Source: Vanrija pseudolonga (taxonomy: Eukaryota > Basidiomycota > Tremellomycetes > Trichosporonales > Trichosporonaceae). Taken from it: a DNA stretch of 64,000 bases. Positions 46,801-57,472 of this stretch are shown here, piece after piece. The position numbers and the translations under genes are program-made. The notes beneath the pieces were generated by a model. It had not been told where the DNA came from and did no database searches. It worked only from the letters and a program-made list of their open reading frames with translations. The stretch is taken from assembly GCF_020906515.1 (NCBI RefSeq), contig NC_085854.1:806001-870000 (forward strand). Direction: 5' to 3'. The stretch's first letter is position 1. Each line of letters starts with the position of its first letter.

Positions 46801-46981
46801 ATATGGGTTGACACGCGGGGGCGAGGCGGTGCCTGTTGGTTCGTGTCAGTGGTGGCGCGTTCGACTTGCGAGATATGTGTGTGTGTGATGTGGGAAGAGA
46901 GATGCGCAACCTGGACTCACCAGATCCAAATGAAGGACGGTCGCCGTTTACGCCTGGCACAGCAATGGGAACGGCAGCCAT
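43897..46981 (-). CDS. MSS4: Phosphatidylinositol-4-phosphate 5-kinase
   Basis: Makes PI(4,5)P2 at the plasma membrane, controlling actin, endocytosis and wall signalling. Exons 46981-46921 and 46832-43897 around an 88-nt intron; 998 aa. The tiny first exon (MAAVPIAVPGVNGDRPSFGS) joins in frame to GTASPPRVNPYHYVAYPNN and then HLERLANGEGG. The first half is disordered, Ser/Pro-rich with an acidic stretch (SDTSDEEDDEDD). A His-rich patch (HHRHHHHHR) precedes the kinase core. The core (about residue 450 to the end) includes LVGNLVGEGHRNYVL, KSGSFFYYSRDYRFIIKTI, the LSRFYGLHRVK region, MNNLFPP, the catalytic YDLKGSAWGR, MDYSLLVGIH and the terminal IIYYLGVIDICTPYN activation-loop region. The C-terminus continues past the core to HRAIVGHLKAE. 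Confidence 0.94.
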
Positions 46982-47752
46982 TGGATTAGGCGGATGCGTG
47001 ATATTGCAGTGTCTGCGGTGTGTTTGGGGCGATCAACGCGCGCTGGTAGCGATGCGGACACGGGTCTGCTGTGCGGTGTGTGTTGCGTGCGGCTGGCGCT
47101 GTGGTCGTCGTCGAGCGCGCTGGCAACAATGCGCAGTATGCAGTGAGAGAAGGGGAGAAGAGAGGAAGAGGTGACAGCGGGGGAGGGGTTATGTCTCTCT
47201 CGGTCGGTCGATGGTATTAGGCTGTCTTGTCGTTGAAAGCAGCGCAGTGCTGCAGTGCGGGTTGAGGAATTGGTCGGGGAGGAAGCAACCCCTAGCTCGG
47301 GGGCCGGGCTAACAAGGGAGCGCGCTCCAGTGGTGCCCCCGGGGGGTGGGCACGCTATTTAGTCTCCTTGGCCGACGGACAGGATTCCAACACAAAGTGG
47401 ATAGCGCGTGGGGGTCGGTCGGTAGGTTTTGGATGTCTTGGTGATGATGCGTTGCGCGATGATGATGCAAACGAGAGACGAGAGAGATGTTTTAAAAGAA
47501 TGGATGTGTCGTGTTGATGGAGAAACGAGTAAACGAGTGAGAGCAAAACGAGCAACTTGGCGGCGGTGAAGGTACGCGCCAAAGGGCCCAAAAGGGGTTT
47601 AGACACGCGGGCGGCCAGGGCAGGGCTATAGGGCTAATCGCGCAGTCACTCTGGCGCATTACAAAAGTCACGGCCGTGACATTTCACCTCCACTCTAATA
47701 GGCTCTAACCTACTTTCGGCTCTCTTGAAATCTCACACAGCAACCAGCAACA
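46982..47752. other. Divergent promoter, MSS4 and IBA57
   Basis: About 770 bases between divergent start codons. It must supply both promoters. The MSS4-side leader is C-rich on its coding strand. A few GATGATG copies occur near 47440-47466. No gene is visible. Confidence 0.5.
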
Positions 47753-49220
47753 ATGCTTCTCAGACACGGCGCAACTCGCGCAACACACGCGACACGCACA
47801 GCGTCAACAGCTCGTACAGCAGCAGCAACAGCAGCAGCAGCACGCTTCACGCGCGCTTCCTCTACCGCCGGGCCGTCAACACCACGAGCAGCACCACAGC
47901 CCGAACGATCCGTCATCGAGATTGCCGGGCCCGACGCCCCAAAGTTCCTCAACGGCCTGCTGTGCAAGAATGTTGACACGCTCAAGGGCGGCTACACTGG
48001 ATTCTTGAACGCCTCGGTGAGATCGATCTGCATATCTCTCTCTTGCGCCTGCTAATCCCCCAGGGCCGAGTGCTGCACCCCGCGTTTGTCATCCCGATCG
48101 ACCCCAAGACGAACCGCTACCTCGTCTCGCACGTCCCCGGTCCAGACCACCCAGCACCTCTGGACAAGTACCTCAAGCCGTTCCGCCTGCGCTCCAAGGT
48201 GCGCATTCGCGACGTCACGGCCGAATGGGACGTCTACGCGGCGTGGGGCGGCGCCGGCGCCGACACCAACGCCCCCGCGGCCACCTGGCGGTACGGTAAC
48301 GCGGGCGCGGCCGAGCGCTTGTGGACGTGGTCTGGCGAGCCGGCGCCCCTCGGCCTCGGAGAGAAGGAGCAGGGTTGCTGGGACCTCCGTGCGGGCTGGG
48401 GCGCGGCAGGGCTAGGTCGCCATGTCATTGTGCCCAAGGGCGAGAAGCGTGAGGGCGGTATTTTCGGGTCTAGTGCTGACTCAACCAGTGTCGCTGTTCT
48501 CAAACTACGACACGGCCACGACGGACGAGTACAACCTCCGGCGCATGGTGCTCGGCGTACCCGAGGGGCCGGCAGAGGTCGTGCCGGGCGTCGCGCTGCC
48601 GCTCGAGACGGACATGGACATTCATGGTGGAGGTGAGTTGGCCGGCCGGAGCTGGTCCGAGGGCCAAGGGCCAAGGGGGGACCCGGCAAAGTCGTCGAAG
48701 TCACGGTACTGACCACACCCCAGTCGACGTCCGCAAGGGCTGTTACGTCGGCCAGGAGCTCACCGTGAGGACGTACCACACTGGCGCGACCCGCAAGCGT
48801 ATCCTCCCCGTGCGGCTGTTCCCTCTCTCGGGCTCGGCGGCGCTCAGCTCCGTCGCTGAGGGCTCGACGTCGGGCCCGTCACGCGGCGGCGCGCAGGGCG
48901 TGGACATTACATTCACGCCGTCGTCCGACTCGGCGTCGAAGAAGCCGCGGTCGGCTGGCAAGCTGCTCGCGCTGCACGGCGACTCGACGGCCGTCGGCGT
49001 CGCGCTCATCCGGCTCGAGTTTGCCGACCGGGCGTGGTGGGCCGATGGCGCCGCCGACGGCACTGTTGCCGACTGGGCCTCGGGCGCAAAGGGCACATTG
49101 ACGGCCGAGATTGGCGGGACACGCTGGGGCGTGTGGGTCGGCAAGGGCGAGGCTTATGCCGAGGCTCTGGCCAACCTGCCGCCGCCGCGCGAGGAGGCGG
49201 CTGAGGAGGAGGAAGAGTAG
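47753..49220 (+). CDS. IBA57: IBA57/CAF17 iron-sulfur cluster assembly factor
   Basis: Mitochondrial folate-binding-fold protein needed, with Isa1/Isa2, for 4Fe-4S cluster maturation of aconitase and radical-SAM enzymes. Exons 47753-48016, 48064-48448, 48489-48632 and 48724-49220; introns of 47, 40 and 91 nt. Product 429 aa. The first 50 residues are Arg/Ala/Thr-rich without acids ([19 protein letters not shown]), a strong mitochondrial presequence. The GcvT-like fold begins [20 protein letters not shown]. The family signature [17 protein letters not shown], with its conserved Cys, is completed by splicing intron 3 ([17 protein letters not shown]). The C-terminus has an acidic tail (EEAAEEEEE). 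Divergent from MSS4. Confidence 0.93.
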
Positions 49221-49769
49221 AGCATGGATCAGAAGCAAGCATATGCATCACTTGTCATTGCTGGGGTGTGGGGCGTGGGTTGGAAGCGTGATGACCGGTG
49301 ATGGGCGTGATGGGCGCGGCGCACGTTGGCGCACATCAGCATGCACACAAACTGTCGATCAGTGTGTGGCATGGGGCCGTGTCTGTGCACTCACGCGACC
49401 ATCCCCCATCGGCACGTTCAAGTACGCTCCAAAACGCATCTAATATCCACGGCCATAGGACTCAGAAAATACCGCATCCCGTCCGATCTGCGAAGTCAAG
49501 CTGAGTACCGCCTAGTTAGTACCATGGTGGGGGACCACATGGGAATCCTGGGTGTCGTGGTTTTTGCAACCGCGAGCGCAGCGAGCGGGAGGCAGAGTGC
49601 CGCGGGGACAAACCGATCGCCGATCCCAACACACATTCTTTTGTAATCGGCCCAAACCCGATTAGGACTGAATAGCGCAACTAAGCCTGATGGATATCAC
49701 CCACCCCCTCACCCCACCTCCACCTCGCCACCTAAAAGTTCAAACTGCCAACTGCCTTCCCGCACCACA
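49221..49769. other. Intergenic region after IBA57
   Basis: IBA57 3' region and promoter of the next gene in the same direction; about 550 bases. No other feature is visible. Confidence 0.5.
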
Positions 49770-50745
49770 ATGTCCAGCACCGAGCCAGCAGAGCCCGACG
49801 CCGCGGCCGCCGCGCGCGCCGACGCGCGTGCGCTGCGCATCGCCAAGGCAGTGGAGCGCTCCAAGACCGAGTATAAGCCAGAGCACGCGTACACCGAGCG
49901 GGGGGTGCGTCTTCCTCTCCCCACTTCCCTTCCCTCCTTCCCCTGCAAAGAACCTAACACCCCCCGCAGTGGTTCAACGCCGCGGGCCCCTCAGACCCAG
50001 CAAAGGCCAAGGCCGACCGCCAGAAGGTAGAGTACATCGCGACGCGCGCGCTCGTCGTCGACCGCGACCGCGTGTCAGCAGCCGCGGCACTCGCCGCCGT
50101 GCGCGCCGCTGCTGGCGCTAAAGCCTTGTCGGGCCTGCCCCGCGAGCTCCTCGGCACCGCTTTAGCCGCAGCCGTCGCCGCGAGAGACGACGCCGCGTGC
50201 GTTGAGTTTGCGGCGGCCGCAAAGGGACACTGGGGGACGAATGTCGGCCTCGCGCTCGCGTCGGCTCAAGCCTTGTCTGCGGGAGGCAAGACAAGAGGTG
50301 GGTGAGAGAGTGGGTGAGCTGGCTGACGATAGACTCCCTCGCGCCGCTTCTCGCGTCTACGGGTGTCGCGCTGCATTACCCCATTCTTGAGGCGCTGCGC
50401 TCTGCGCTAGAGGCTGAGGTGGCAGGGGAAGGCGGAGACGACGGCGTCGAGACGCTGACGCAAGTCGTGCGCACCGTCGCCGCGTCGCGCGCTTGGGCCT
50501 TCGCCCGCCCCCTCTTCGCCGAGGGGAAGCCGGCGCAGAGCCCCGCCCAGCCCGCTGTGGCAGAGGACCTGCGCGAGCGCATCGCGGCCGTCGACCGGCA
50601 GGCGCTGGCCAAGCGCCTGGCCGTGGAGCGCGGCGTGCTCGACGGCGCTGTCGCGCGGCTCGCGCGCGCCCTCGGGTCTGCCGTGCACGAGGAGCCCGAG
50701 GCCGCGCCCGGCGAGCGCGTCGAGCGCGGCGTGCGCGAGTTGTAG
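49770..50745 (+). CDS. Alanine-rich helical protein, unrecognised
   Basis: I do not recognise this protein. Exons 49770-49904, 49970-50297 and 50333-50745; introns of 65 and 35 nt. Product 291 aa. The model is supported by frame continuity across two introns with good donors (gtgcgt, gtgggt) and a ctgac branch, and by an ATG in favourable context (cacaATGtcc). The start is acidic and Ala-rich, then comes KTEYKPEHAYTERGWFNAAG, the part most likely to be conserved. After that almost everything is Ala/Arg/Leu helices, compatible with a repeat-helical or TPR-like fold. There is no signal peptide, membrane segment, Cys cluster or catalytic motif. It is tandem to IBA57 and convergent with the Zn2Cys6 gene. 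Confidence 0.65.
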
Positions 50746-50830
50746 GTAGGAGATAGACTAGTACATTGTACATTCATTACTGCATTACTGTACAGGCCGG
50801 GCGTGGCATAATATTAATTCCCAGCGCTCC

Positions 50831-53547
50831 CTAAATCAACAACACGCTCTTCCCCGTGTCCTGCATCAGCTCGTGCCAGCTTGCGGGCGCCTCGCCCGCG
50901 TCTTGCCTCCGCCACAGCTCGTGGATGAGCTCGTCGGCCGTCTGCAGATCGCGGCAGTCTGCCGTCAGCTTTGCCACAGCGTGAAGCAACACTCACATTC
51001 GCCGGCGTACGTCTTGAGCAGGCTCTGCATCCACTCGCGCTCGTCCTTGGTCGACGCGCGTGAGATGAACATGAGCGGCCAGACCAGCATGACGGGCTGC
51101 ATCGAGATCTCGGAGCACAGCTCGAGCGCGGCGGGCACGAGCGCGCGCACGCGCGGGTGCTCGGCTGGCAGGCCCAGCACGTCGGTCATGAGGTGCAGGC
51201 TCATGGCCATGCGGTAGATGTGGTCTCCGAGCTGGACGCGCTGGTGGAACGGCAGCGACCGCAGCGCGACACCGAACAGGTCCAGCTCGGAGATGATGGC
51301 CTCGGCCTCGGTACGCAGATACGAGGCGACCGGCGCGAGGTCGGGGTCGTCGAGCGATGCGCCCGGCCCCAGGCGATTCTTGCGGGCGCAGAGTGCGCAT
51401 ATCTGGGGGTGTTGTATTAGCCAGCTGCTGGCAACATGCGATAGCACTTCAGCTCACTCACCCTTGCGACCACCTCGACCATACCCCGCGAGATACCAAA
51501 CTGGTTCTCGACACTCTCCCATTCCCAGCCGGTACGCGAGCTGCGCTCAATGTCGAACCACCACGCCGAGTTGGGAATCAGCAGCGTCGGCTCGCTGCCA
51601 GTCGTAAAGCACGAGAACACCTCGTGGGTCGCAAGCTGCTCGAGCACAAAGCGCTTGGTGAAGCTCGTCGGGTCGCGAGCGAGGAGCTGCTCTGGGCCAC
51701 CGCGACGGCGGACACAGGAAATCGCAAAGTCAAAGTTGTTGCGCCATGTCGTGTCGGCGTTGAGCACGTCGCGCGTAGTGAGGATACAGCACGCGGCGAG
51801 CACAAGATCCGCGTCCTCGGCATTCTCGCTCGCCTGCGACATGACAGTGTAGCCGATCGCGAGGCGCTTGAGCCGGTCGCACAGCTCGGCGACGTCACGC
51901 GCCTGCCCGCCGCGCAGGTGGAGGATGTGCACCGCCGACGTGGTGAGCAGGGAGAACCGGAGCGCCGCACACGCCGGCGAGCTCGTGTCGGACAGCACGA
52001 GTGGCAGCGAGACGGCAAGGAACGGGTTTTGCCCCGGCTTGATCCGCCCCATGGCCGTCACGATGCTCGACGTGCTGTCGACGTAGTGCTTGAACAGGTT
52101 GCGCGCCGACGCAGTCGGGAACGCGTGCATGAATGGGTCCAGCGGCGCATGCGGGCCGGCGACGAGCTCGAACGTCGCTGGATTTGACGGCCGCCCGCCG
52201 CTGTGCGCTGCCGGCGTGCCGCTGCCCGTTGGGTTGGTCCGTCGCCGCGCTGCAATCTGGCCCAGCGTAAGCGAGAGATTGGCATCACCGGCCGCGGCAG
52301 TGGGCAGCGGCATTGCCGACATGGACTGGGCAGCAGCGACCTCGGACAGCTGGATATTGCCGCGGCGATCGGTATCTGTTGTCCTCGCGAGCTCGACCAC
52401 GTCCTCGACGTCCATCGCGTCGGCATCCCGAGCCGGGGCGACGGCCTTATCTCCTCCCTCGTTCTGTCCCGGGACCCAGGGAAACGGGCTGGTCGCGGCC
52501 AAGAAGTCGTCCCAGCGCGGGCTCGCCGCGCCGCCGCCGCCGCCGCCGCGTACCGCACGCTCGTCGTCGGCGCTCGCCCTGCGCGGCGAGTGCGCGGGGC
52601 TCGGCTGGATGGGCAGCGTGAGCGCCGCCCCAGGCCACGCGGCAAAGTCGGCCGCGAGGGTGCCGCTCGCGAACGGCGCCGAGGCAGCGCCAGCAGCAGG
52701 CAGGTGCTCGCGCAGCGTCGGCGCGAGCGCGACCAGCTCGGCCAGCGCGGCCGTCAGCGCCGGGTCCTCTGCGAGCGCCTGCGACAGCCCGTCCGCGACG
52801 GCGGCCTCGCTCGCGCCGCCGGTCGACGGGCCGGTCGGGCTCGTCGTGCTCGCCCCCGAGTCGGTCCGCGCCAGCGGGTTGCCGTTCGTCGTGCCTGTGC
52901 TCCCGGATGTGCTGGTGCTCGCGCTCGCCTTCAAGGGCGGGCTCACGCTGTCTGCCGGCTTGTCAGACTGCTTGCGCCGCGCCGCGCGGCCGCCCTGGCT
53001 CGCTTGTCGTGGCTCGCTGCCCTTGTTGCCCGCTTTGTCGTCCTTGTCCCATTGGCACTGGGGGGGCGTGAGCACCACGGCGAATGACGGCGGCGCCGAG
53101 CACGCCACTGCCACTTACCTCGCGTCCCATGCCCGCGCAGCGGAGGCAGCGGGGCCGGACTTCATCGCACTTGACCTTGCGGCTGCGGCAGGTGAGGCAG
53201 CCGCGTCGTGAGCGTGTGTATTTCTTTGGTCCGCTCGGGCCTCCGCCGGCGCCAGAAGACGAGGACGAGCTCGAGGCTTGGGCTGATGGCTGCGAAAGCA
53301 CCATGGTCGCGTGGGTCACAATATCGGACAGCCGAACGAGGTCGGGGCTCAGATTGGAGCCCGAGGATGCCGAGGCGGCCGCGACCGCGGCTGCTAGCTC
53401 GTCGGGCCGCAGCCGCGCGAGGTCGAGCAGCGCTTGGGCCTGCAGCGTGCTGCTGTTGTTGTTGGCGGCTGGCGGTGGTGCCGCCGGCTGCGTGGGTGCC
53501 GTGGACGACGACGACGACGAGGCGGCTGCAGATGATTCTCTGCCCAT
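50831..53547 (-). CDS. Zn2Cys6 fungal transcription factor
   Basis: DNA-binding regulator. Exons 53547-53119, 53057-51462, 51402-50997 and 50958-50831; introns of 61, 59 and 38 nt. Product 852 aa. The binuclear zinc cluster has Cys 117, 120, 127, 134, 137 and 144 (spacing 2-6-6-2-6). The last Cys comes from exon 2, so intron 1 splits the motif (AGMGREC|QWDKDD with the join just before Cys 144). It is preceded by the basic PKKYTRSRRG. Long Ser/Ala/Gly-rich linkers follow. The C-terminal half reads like the Fungal_trans_2 regulatory domain (LFKHYVDSTSSIV, AALRFSLLTTSAVHILHLRG, PLMFISRASTKDEREWM). The last intron uses the acceptor at 50959; the nearer AG at 50964 would break the frame. The pathway controlled is unknown and the neighbours do not suggest one. 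Confidence 0.88.
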
Positions 53548-54528
53548 TGTGTGTTGTCGGTGGGTTTTTGGCGAGGGTAGACGACGGATGTGGATAAAGG
53601 CTCTGTCGGGTAGTGGGTCCTTAAGTTTGGCGGCCAATGGTCATTGCGTCAAGCCGGTGTGTGCGCGTGCTCTTGCGTCGGGGCTCGGGCGCTTGGATGC
53701 TCGCTCGCTCACAAAGAAAAGACGATGGGATGTAGCAAGCATCAGATGCGTCGATCTGTGCGCCGCTGTCAGAGCAGGCAGGCGCACGACGAGTCGGTCG
53801 GTCGAGGGCCGACTCTGTCGTTTTGCCCTGTTGCTCTCGTTGCGTCGGCTGTAGCCACAGCCTCCACATCCTGGCTCAACTGCCGTTTTATCAGCAGTTT
53901 ACCCCACTCGACTCCAGCCCCACTCTTGCACACTGTCGTTGCCCTGCCCTGTCCTCCTCCCTGCCCACATGTCCAAATACTTTAAAAAGGTCAAATGTGC
54001 CTCGTGTGTTGTGCGACGACGCAGGGCTAGAATGTGCTTGGCGGATCATGGCGGAGGACGAAGGCCTGTCTGGCTCACGTCGTGGTGGTGGTCGTAGAGT
54101 GGCTCTCGTCAGGGGGCAACCGTTGTCCGTCAACATTGCGGTTAAAGGTAATTGCAGTTAAAGGCAACCTTCTATTCGAGTCACATTCATCCCGCAATCC
54201 GAGCGGAAGTTGAGCGGTAGGTCGTCTCATCGACTGTAGCAGGTTTCAATGGTTGCATTTCATTGTGACCTCTTGAATGGCGGTCAGCGCAACCTCTTCA
54301 GTGGTATATGTAATGTACGTTGTACAAAAGCAAGCGGTACTCTTTTCTCTCACTCTCTCGCTCCTTCTTACTGCCCCCATCCATTATAACCGAATCGAGA
54401 AAAAACGAAGTAAACGGCACCCCAAGAACAAGACGAAAGGATCCGGATTAAAAGAAAATCCAACAAACCCCCAAAAAGAGCCACGACAGACTCGAATCGC
54501 TTCCACCGGGGTAGCAAGCACTGCGATA
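53548..54528. other. Intergenic region upstream of the Zn2Cys6 gene
   Basis: About 1 kb containing the regulator's promoter and the 3' flank of the HMG gene. No gene, RNA or notable repeat is visible. Coding-like sequence resumes on the minus strand at 54529. Confidence 0.5.
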
Positions 54529-54947
54529 TCATCCATGTGGTGTGGGGAACATAGATGCAGGCTCAGTCGCAACAGCTTCAACCGGCTCCACTGCTGCAGG
54601 CTGACCTCGTGTGCTTGCTGACTCGGCGTTGACGATGTTGACTGACGTGGCACTTGAAGACTCAAAGGCGGGATGAGGCTCGACGGTCGCTAAGAAGACA
54701 GACAGTTCAAGAACTGCTGCTACCTCGGACTCAACCACTACCGCGGGCCGACAATGTCGACGGTTGGCAGGGCCAAGACCCAGTCTTCAACGACGGCTGT
54801 CGAACCATCGGGTGCCGTCATCGTTTCTTCAACGACGATCGGAGACTGCGAAGTGTCAGTAAATGTGTCCCATGCTTATCTCGGTCGCAACACTGGGGGT
54901 GAAACAGTCTCGAAATCAGTCACAGCCAATGTGGCAGCCTCGGCTGC
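54529..54947 (-). pseudogene. Coding-like tail beyond the HMG-protein stop
   Basis: Past the TAG of the HMG gene the same minus-strand frame continues with the same Val/Thr/Glu/Ala/Ser bias. It reads AAEAATLAVTDFETVSPPVL, a stop, then SPIVVEETMTAPDGSTAVVE and ALPTVDIVGP. After one frame change come VVESEVAAVLELSVF and ATVEPHPAFESSSATSVNIV, ending FPTPHG and stop. This looks like a longer ancestral C-terminus now cut by stops and a frameshift. Alternatively, two unrecognised introns may join part of it. It is not random intergenic sequence. Confidence 0.4.
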
Positions 54948-57472
54948 CTAAGTCTGGACAGTCTCTATCGCGGCTCGCTCGGCCACGACGGTCACAGGTT
55001 GGTCACTCGGGATAGCAGGTGCCACCTCTGTAGCCCCCGCCACCTCTGCAACCAGCGCTGTTTCTGACGAAGCAACGACCGGCTCGCCAGTAGACGCGGT
55101 GCTCTCCATGATGCGCAGGTCGTTCCACTGACCCTCGTGTGTTTCGCCGTGACCTGTCATGCCTTCGAGGCCAGTGAGGTCCATGTCGTCAAAACCATGG
55201 AACTCATCGATCTCCAAAGAAGCGTCGAAACCGCTCGGGGCTGCCGACGTACCGTTACCAGACTCCGGATCGGGCGTTGACTGATGAGCAAAAGTAAATG
55301 CTGTTGGGTCGACAGTGCCATCGGCCTTCTTGTCTTTGGGCTCGAGGAGAGACTTGGGTGGGTCGACAATCGACGACTGAATCTCGGCAAACTGCGGGCG
55401 GTCGGGGACCGCCTCGCCGCGAGCACGAGCAGCAGCGTCGTCTTCGTAAATCTTGCGCAGCGACTCGTACTCTTGCTTGTCCTTCTCGGCCTGCGCCAAG
55501 TAGGGCTAATACGTTAGCAGGGAAAATCCACAAACCCGTAGTCTTACCCTCTTCTCGTCGTCGTTGAGCCCTCTCCAGCGCTCGGCCGCGAGGACACTTT
55601 GCCTTGTTGTCTCCGTCTCTTCGCCCCACACCTGCTTGCGAAGGTCGTCGTTCTCGCGGATGCCCTTGAGGAAGAGGAAGTAGGCGGAGAGAGGCTTCTT
55701 GGGAGCGTTGGGGTCCTTGAGGTTGCCCTTGCGGGACTTGCCCTCCTTGCGCTGCTGGGCACGGAATGCGTTCTCGGCCTTGATGTCCTCGGGAGTCAAG
55801 GTCGCTTGCCAGGCTACCAATTCCTTGGCATACTGAACCTTGCCCTCCTCGACCTTCTGAGCATAGTACGCCTTGCGCTCCTCGCTGAGGGCAGCGTAGG
55901 CAGCACCGGCATCCTTGGCAATTTGGGCGACATTGAGCTTGGGGTGGATGGGCGTTCCTCCGGGGGTGGTGCCGGCCTCGGCAGCGGCGACGGCCTTGGC
56001 CTTGTTGAGCTCATCGGTGAAGAAGAGCTGCCAGGCAGAGGGAGCCTGGCGAGGAGGCTTGAGATGAGACTTGGCAGCAACCTTGGGGGCGGGCTTCTCC
56101 TCCTCCTTCTTGCCCTTCTTGCTCTTGCTGCCCTTCTCCTTCTTCTCGCCCTCCTCGGCACTTGCTTCAGCAGCACGCTTCCCCAAATGCTGCTCGGCAG
56201 GCGCCTCGGTGGCGGCGGCGGCAGCAGCCGCAGCCGCAGCCGCAGCCGCATTGGCCTTGCTGCTCTTCGACTTCTTGCCGCCAGTAGCAGCAGGAGCGGG
56301 AGGCGCAGGAGCCGGCGGCTGAGGAGGGCCTGGCGGAACACCCTGGTGGGGAGGCTGGGGGTAGTAGCCGCCCTGGCCGTTCCAAGGCTGGTTCCAGCCG
56401 TACTGTCCTGGAGGAAGCTGGCCACCCATCTGGGGAACCGGTTGAGGGGGAGGAGGGAACGGGTGGTGACTGCCGTAGCCCTGCCACGGGCTGATCACTG
56501 GGGCGGCTTGGCCACCGCTGCTAGTGGCACGCGCTCCTCCTGCCTGCTGCTGGCCCTGGTGCTGGCCCTGCTGCTGGCCTTGCCATCCAGGCTGGCGGGA
56601 CGAGTCCCAGTTCTGGTAACCGCCCTGCTGCTGAGAGGCAGAGTAGTCGAAACCACTGGTACCGCCGCCGGCACCACCACCACCGCCTCGAGACGAATGT
56701 GACTGGTCGTTGACGTTGGTGGTGGAGGGGGTGGTTACTGAGCCAGTGGAGGGAGTGCGCTGCTGGGGAGCGTTCTGTCCACCGGGGAAGCCAGCACCGG
56801 CCGCGTTGTAGCCAGGCCACTGACCACCGCCCTGGTGGTGGGCATTCTGGTCGTAATAGGGGTAGTAGCCGTAGTGGGACTGCTGAGATCCGGCAATCCC
56901 CTGGCCGTGATGACCAATGACTGGCGCCTGCGACGAGCCCGAAGTCTGCTGGTACTGGGCCTGCGAGACATCCGCAGTGTTGGTCGCGGGCTGGCGAGGG
57001 TAGTAGGCAGAGGGCGAGTTATTGACACCGCCAGCACCAGTGGTAGACGCGACGGGCGAGCTAGTCTTGGGGTTGGAGGTGCGACGCGAGCCAGAGGGGA
57101 GCGAAGGGGAAGTGTTGTAAAGGCTGGCGCGGGATTAGTCACGGGTTTTTCCGAGAAGTAAACAACTCACTTCATGCCGCTGCCGTAGTTGTAGCCAACG
57201 CCGACGTTGCTAAAGCCAGCAGCCTGGTTGTAGTTGGCGTACTGGTCGTCACCGCCAGTGGAGGCCGCGTCGTAGGTTGCGCGAGGGTTGGCGGGAGAGC
57301 GCTGATGCGCGCTGCTGTTGGGGTACATGTGCGATGGCTGTGAATCACGGGTCAGCCGACTGCAGCGTGGGAACGGTTTTCGGCCGGCCGGTTATCGGCA
57401 ACTCACGTTTGTTGCCCAAGGCTGCGCCAGGGGTCCTGGAAGAGCAGCTGTCGCGGTCGAAGCGTTTTGCAT
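54948..57472 (-). CDS. Double HMG-box chromatin protein
   Basis: Architectural DNA-binding protein. Exons 57472-57407, 57337-57171, 57123-55548 and 55505-54948; introns of 69, 47 and 42 nt. Product 788 aa. Residues 1 to about 360 are Gln/Tyr/Ser/Gly/Asn-rich and prion-like (YYPYYDQNAHHQGGGQ, QQQGQHQGQQQ). A poly-Ala tract and a Lys/Glu-rich basic stretch (KKEKGSKSKKGKKEEE) follow. HMG box 1 (about 435-515) is divergent: RQAPSAWQLFFTDELNKAK. HMG box 2 (about 548-626) is canonical: DPNAPKKPLSAYFLFLKG, with WRGLNDDEKRPYLAQAEKDK joined across intron 3. The C-terminal 160 residues are acidic, then Val/Thr/Ala-rich. The exon-3 frame is open throughout, though it lacks internal Met for its first 200 codons. 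The family is Nhp6/Hmo1-like in a broad sense; no specific orthologue is claimed. Confidence 0.85.
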
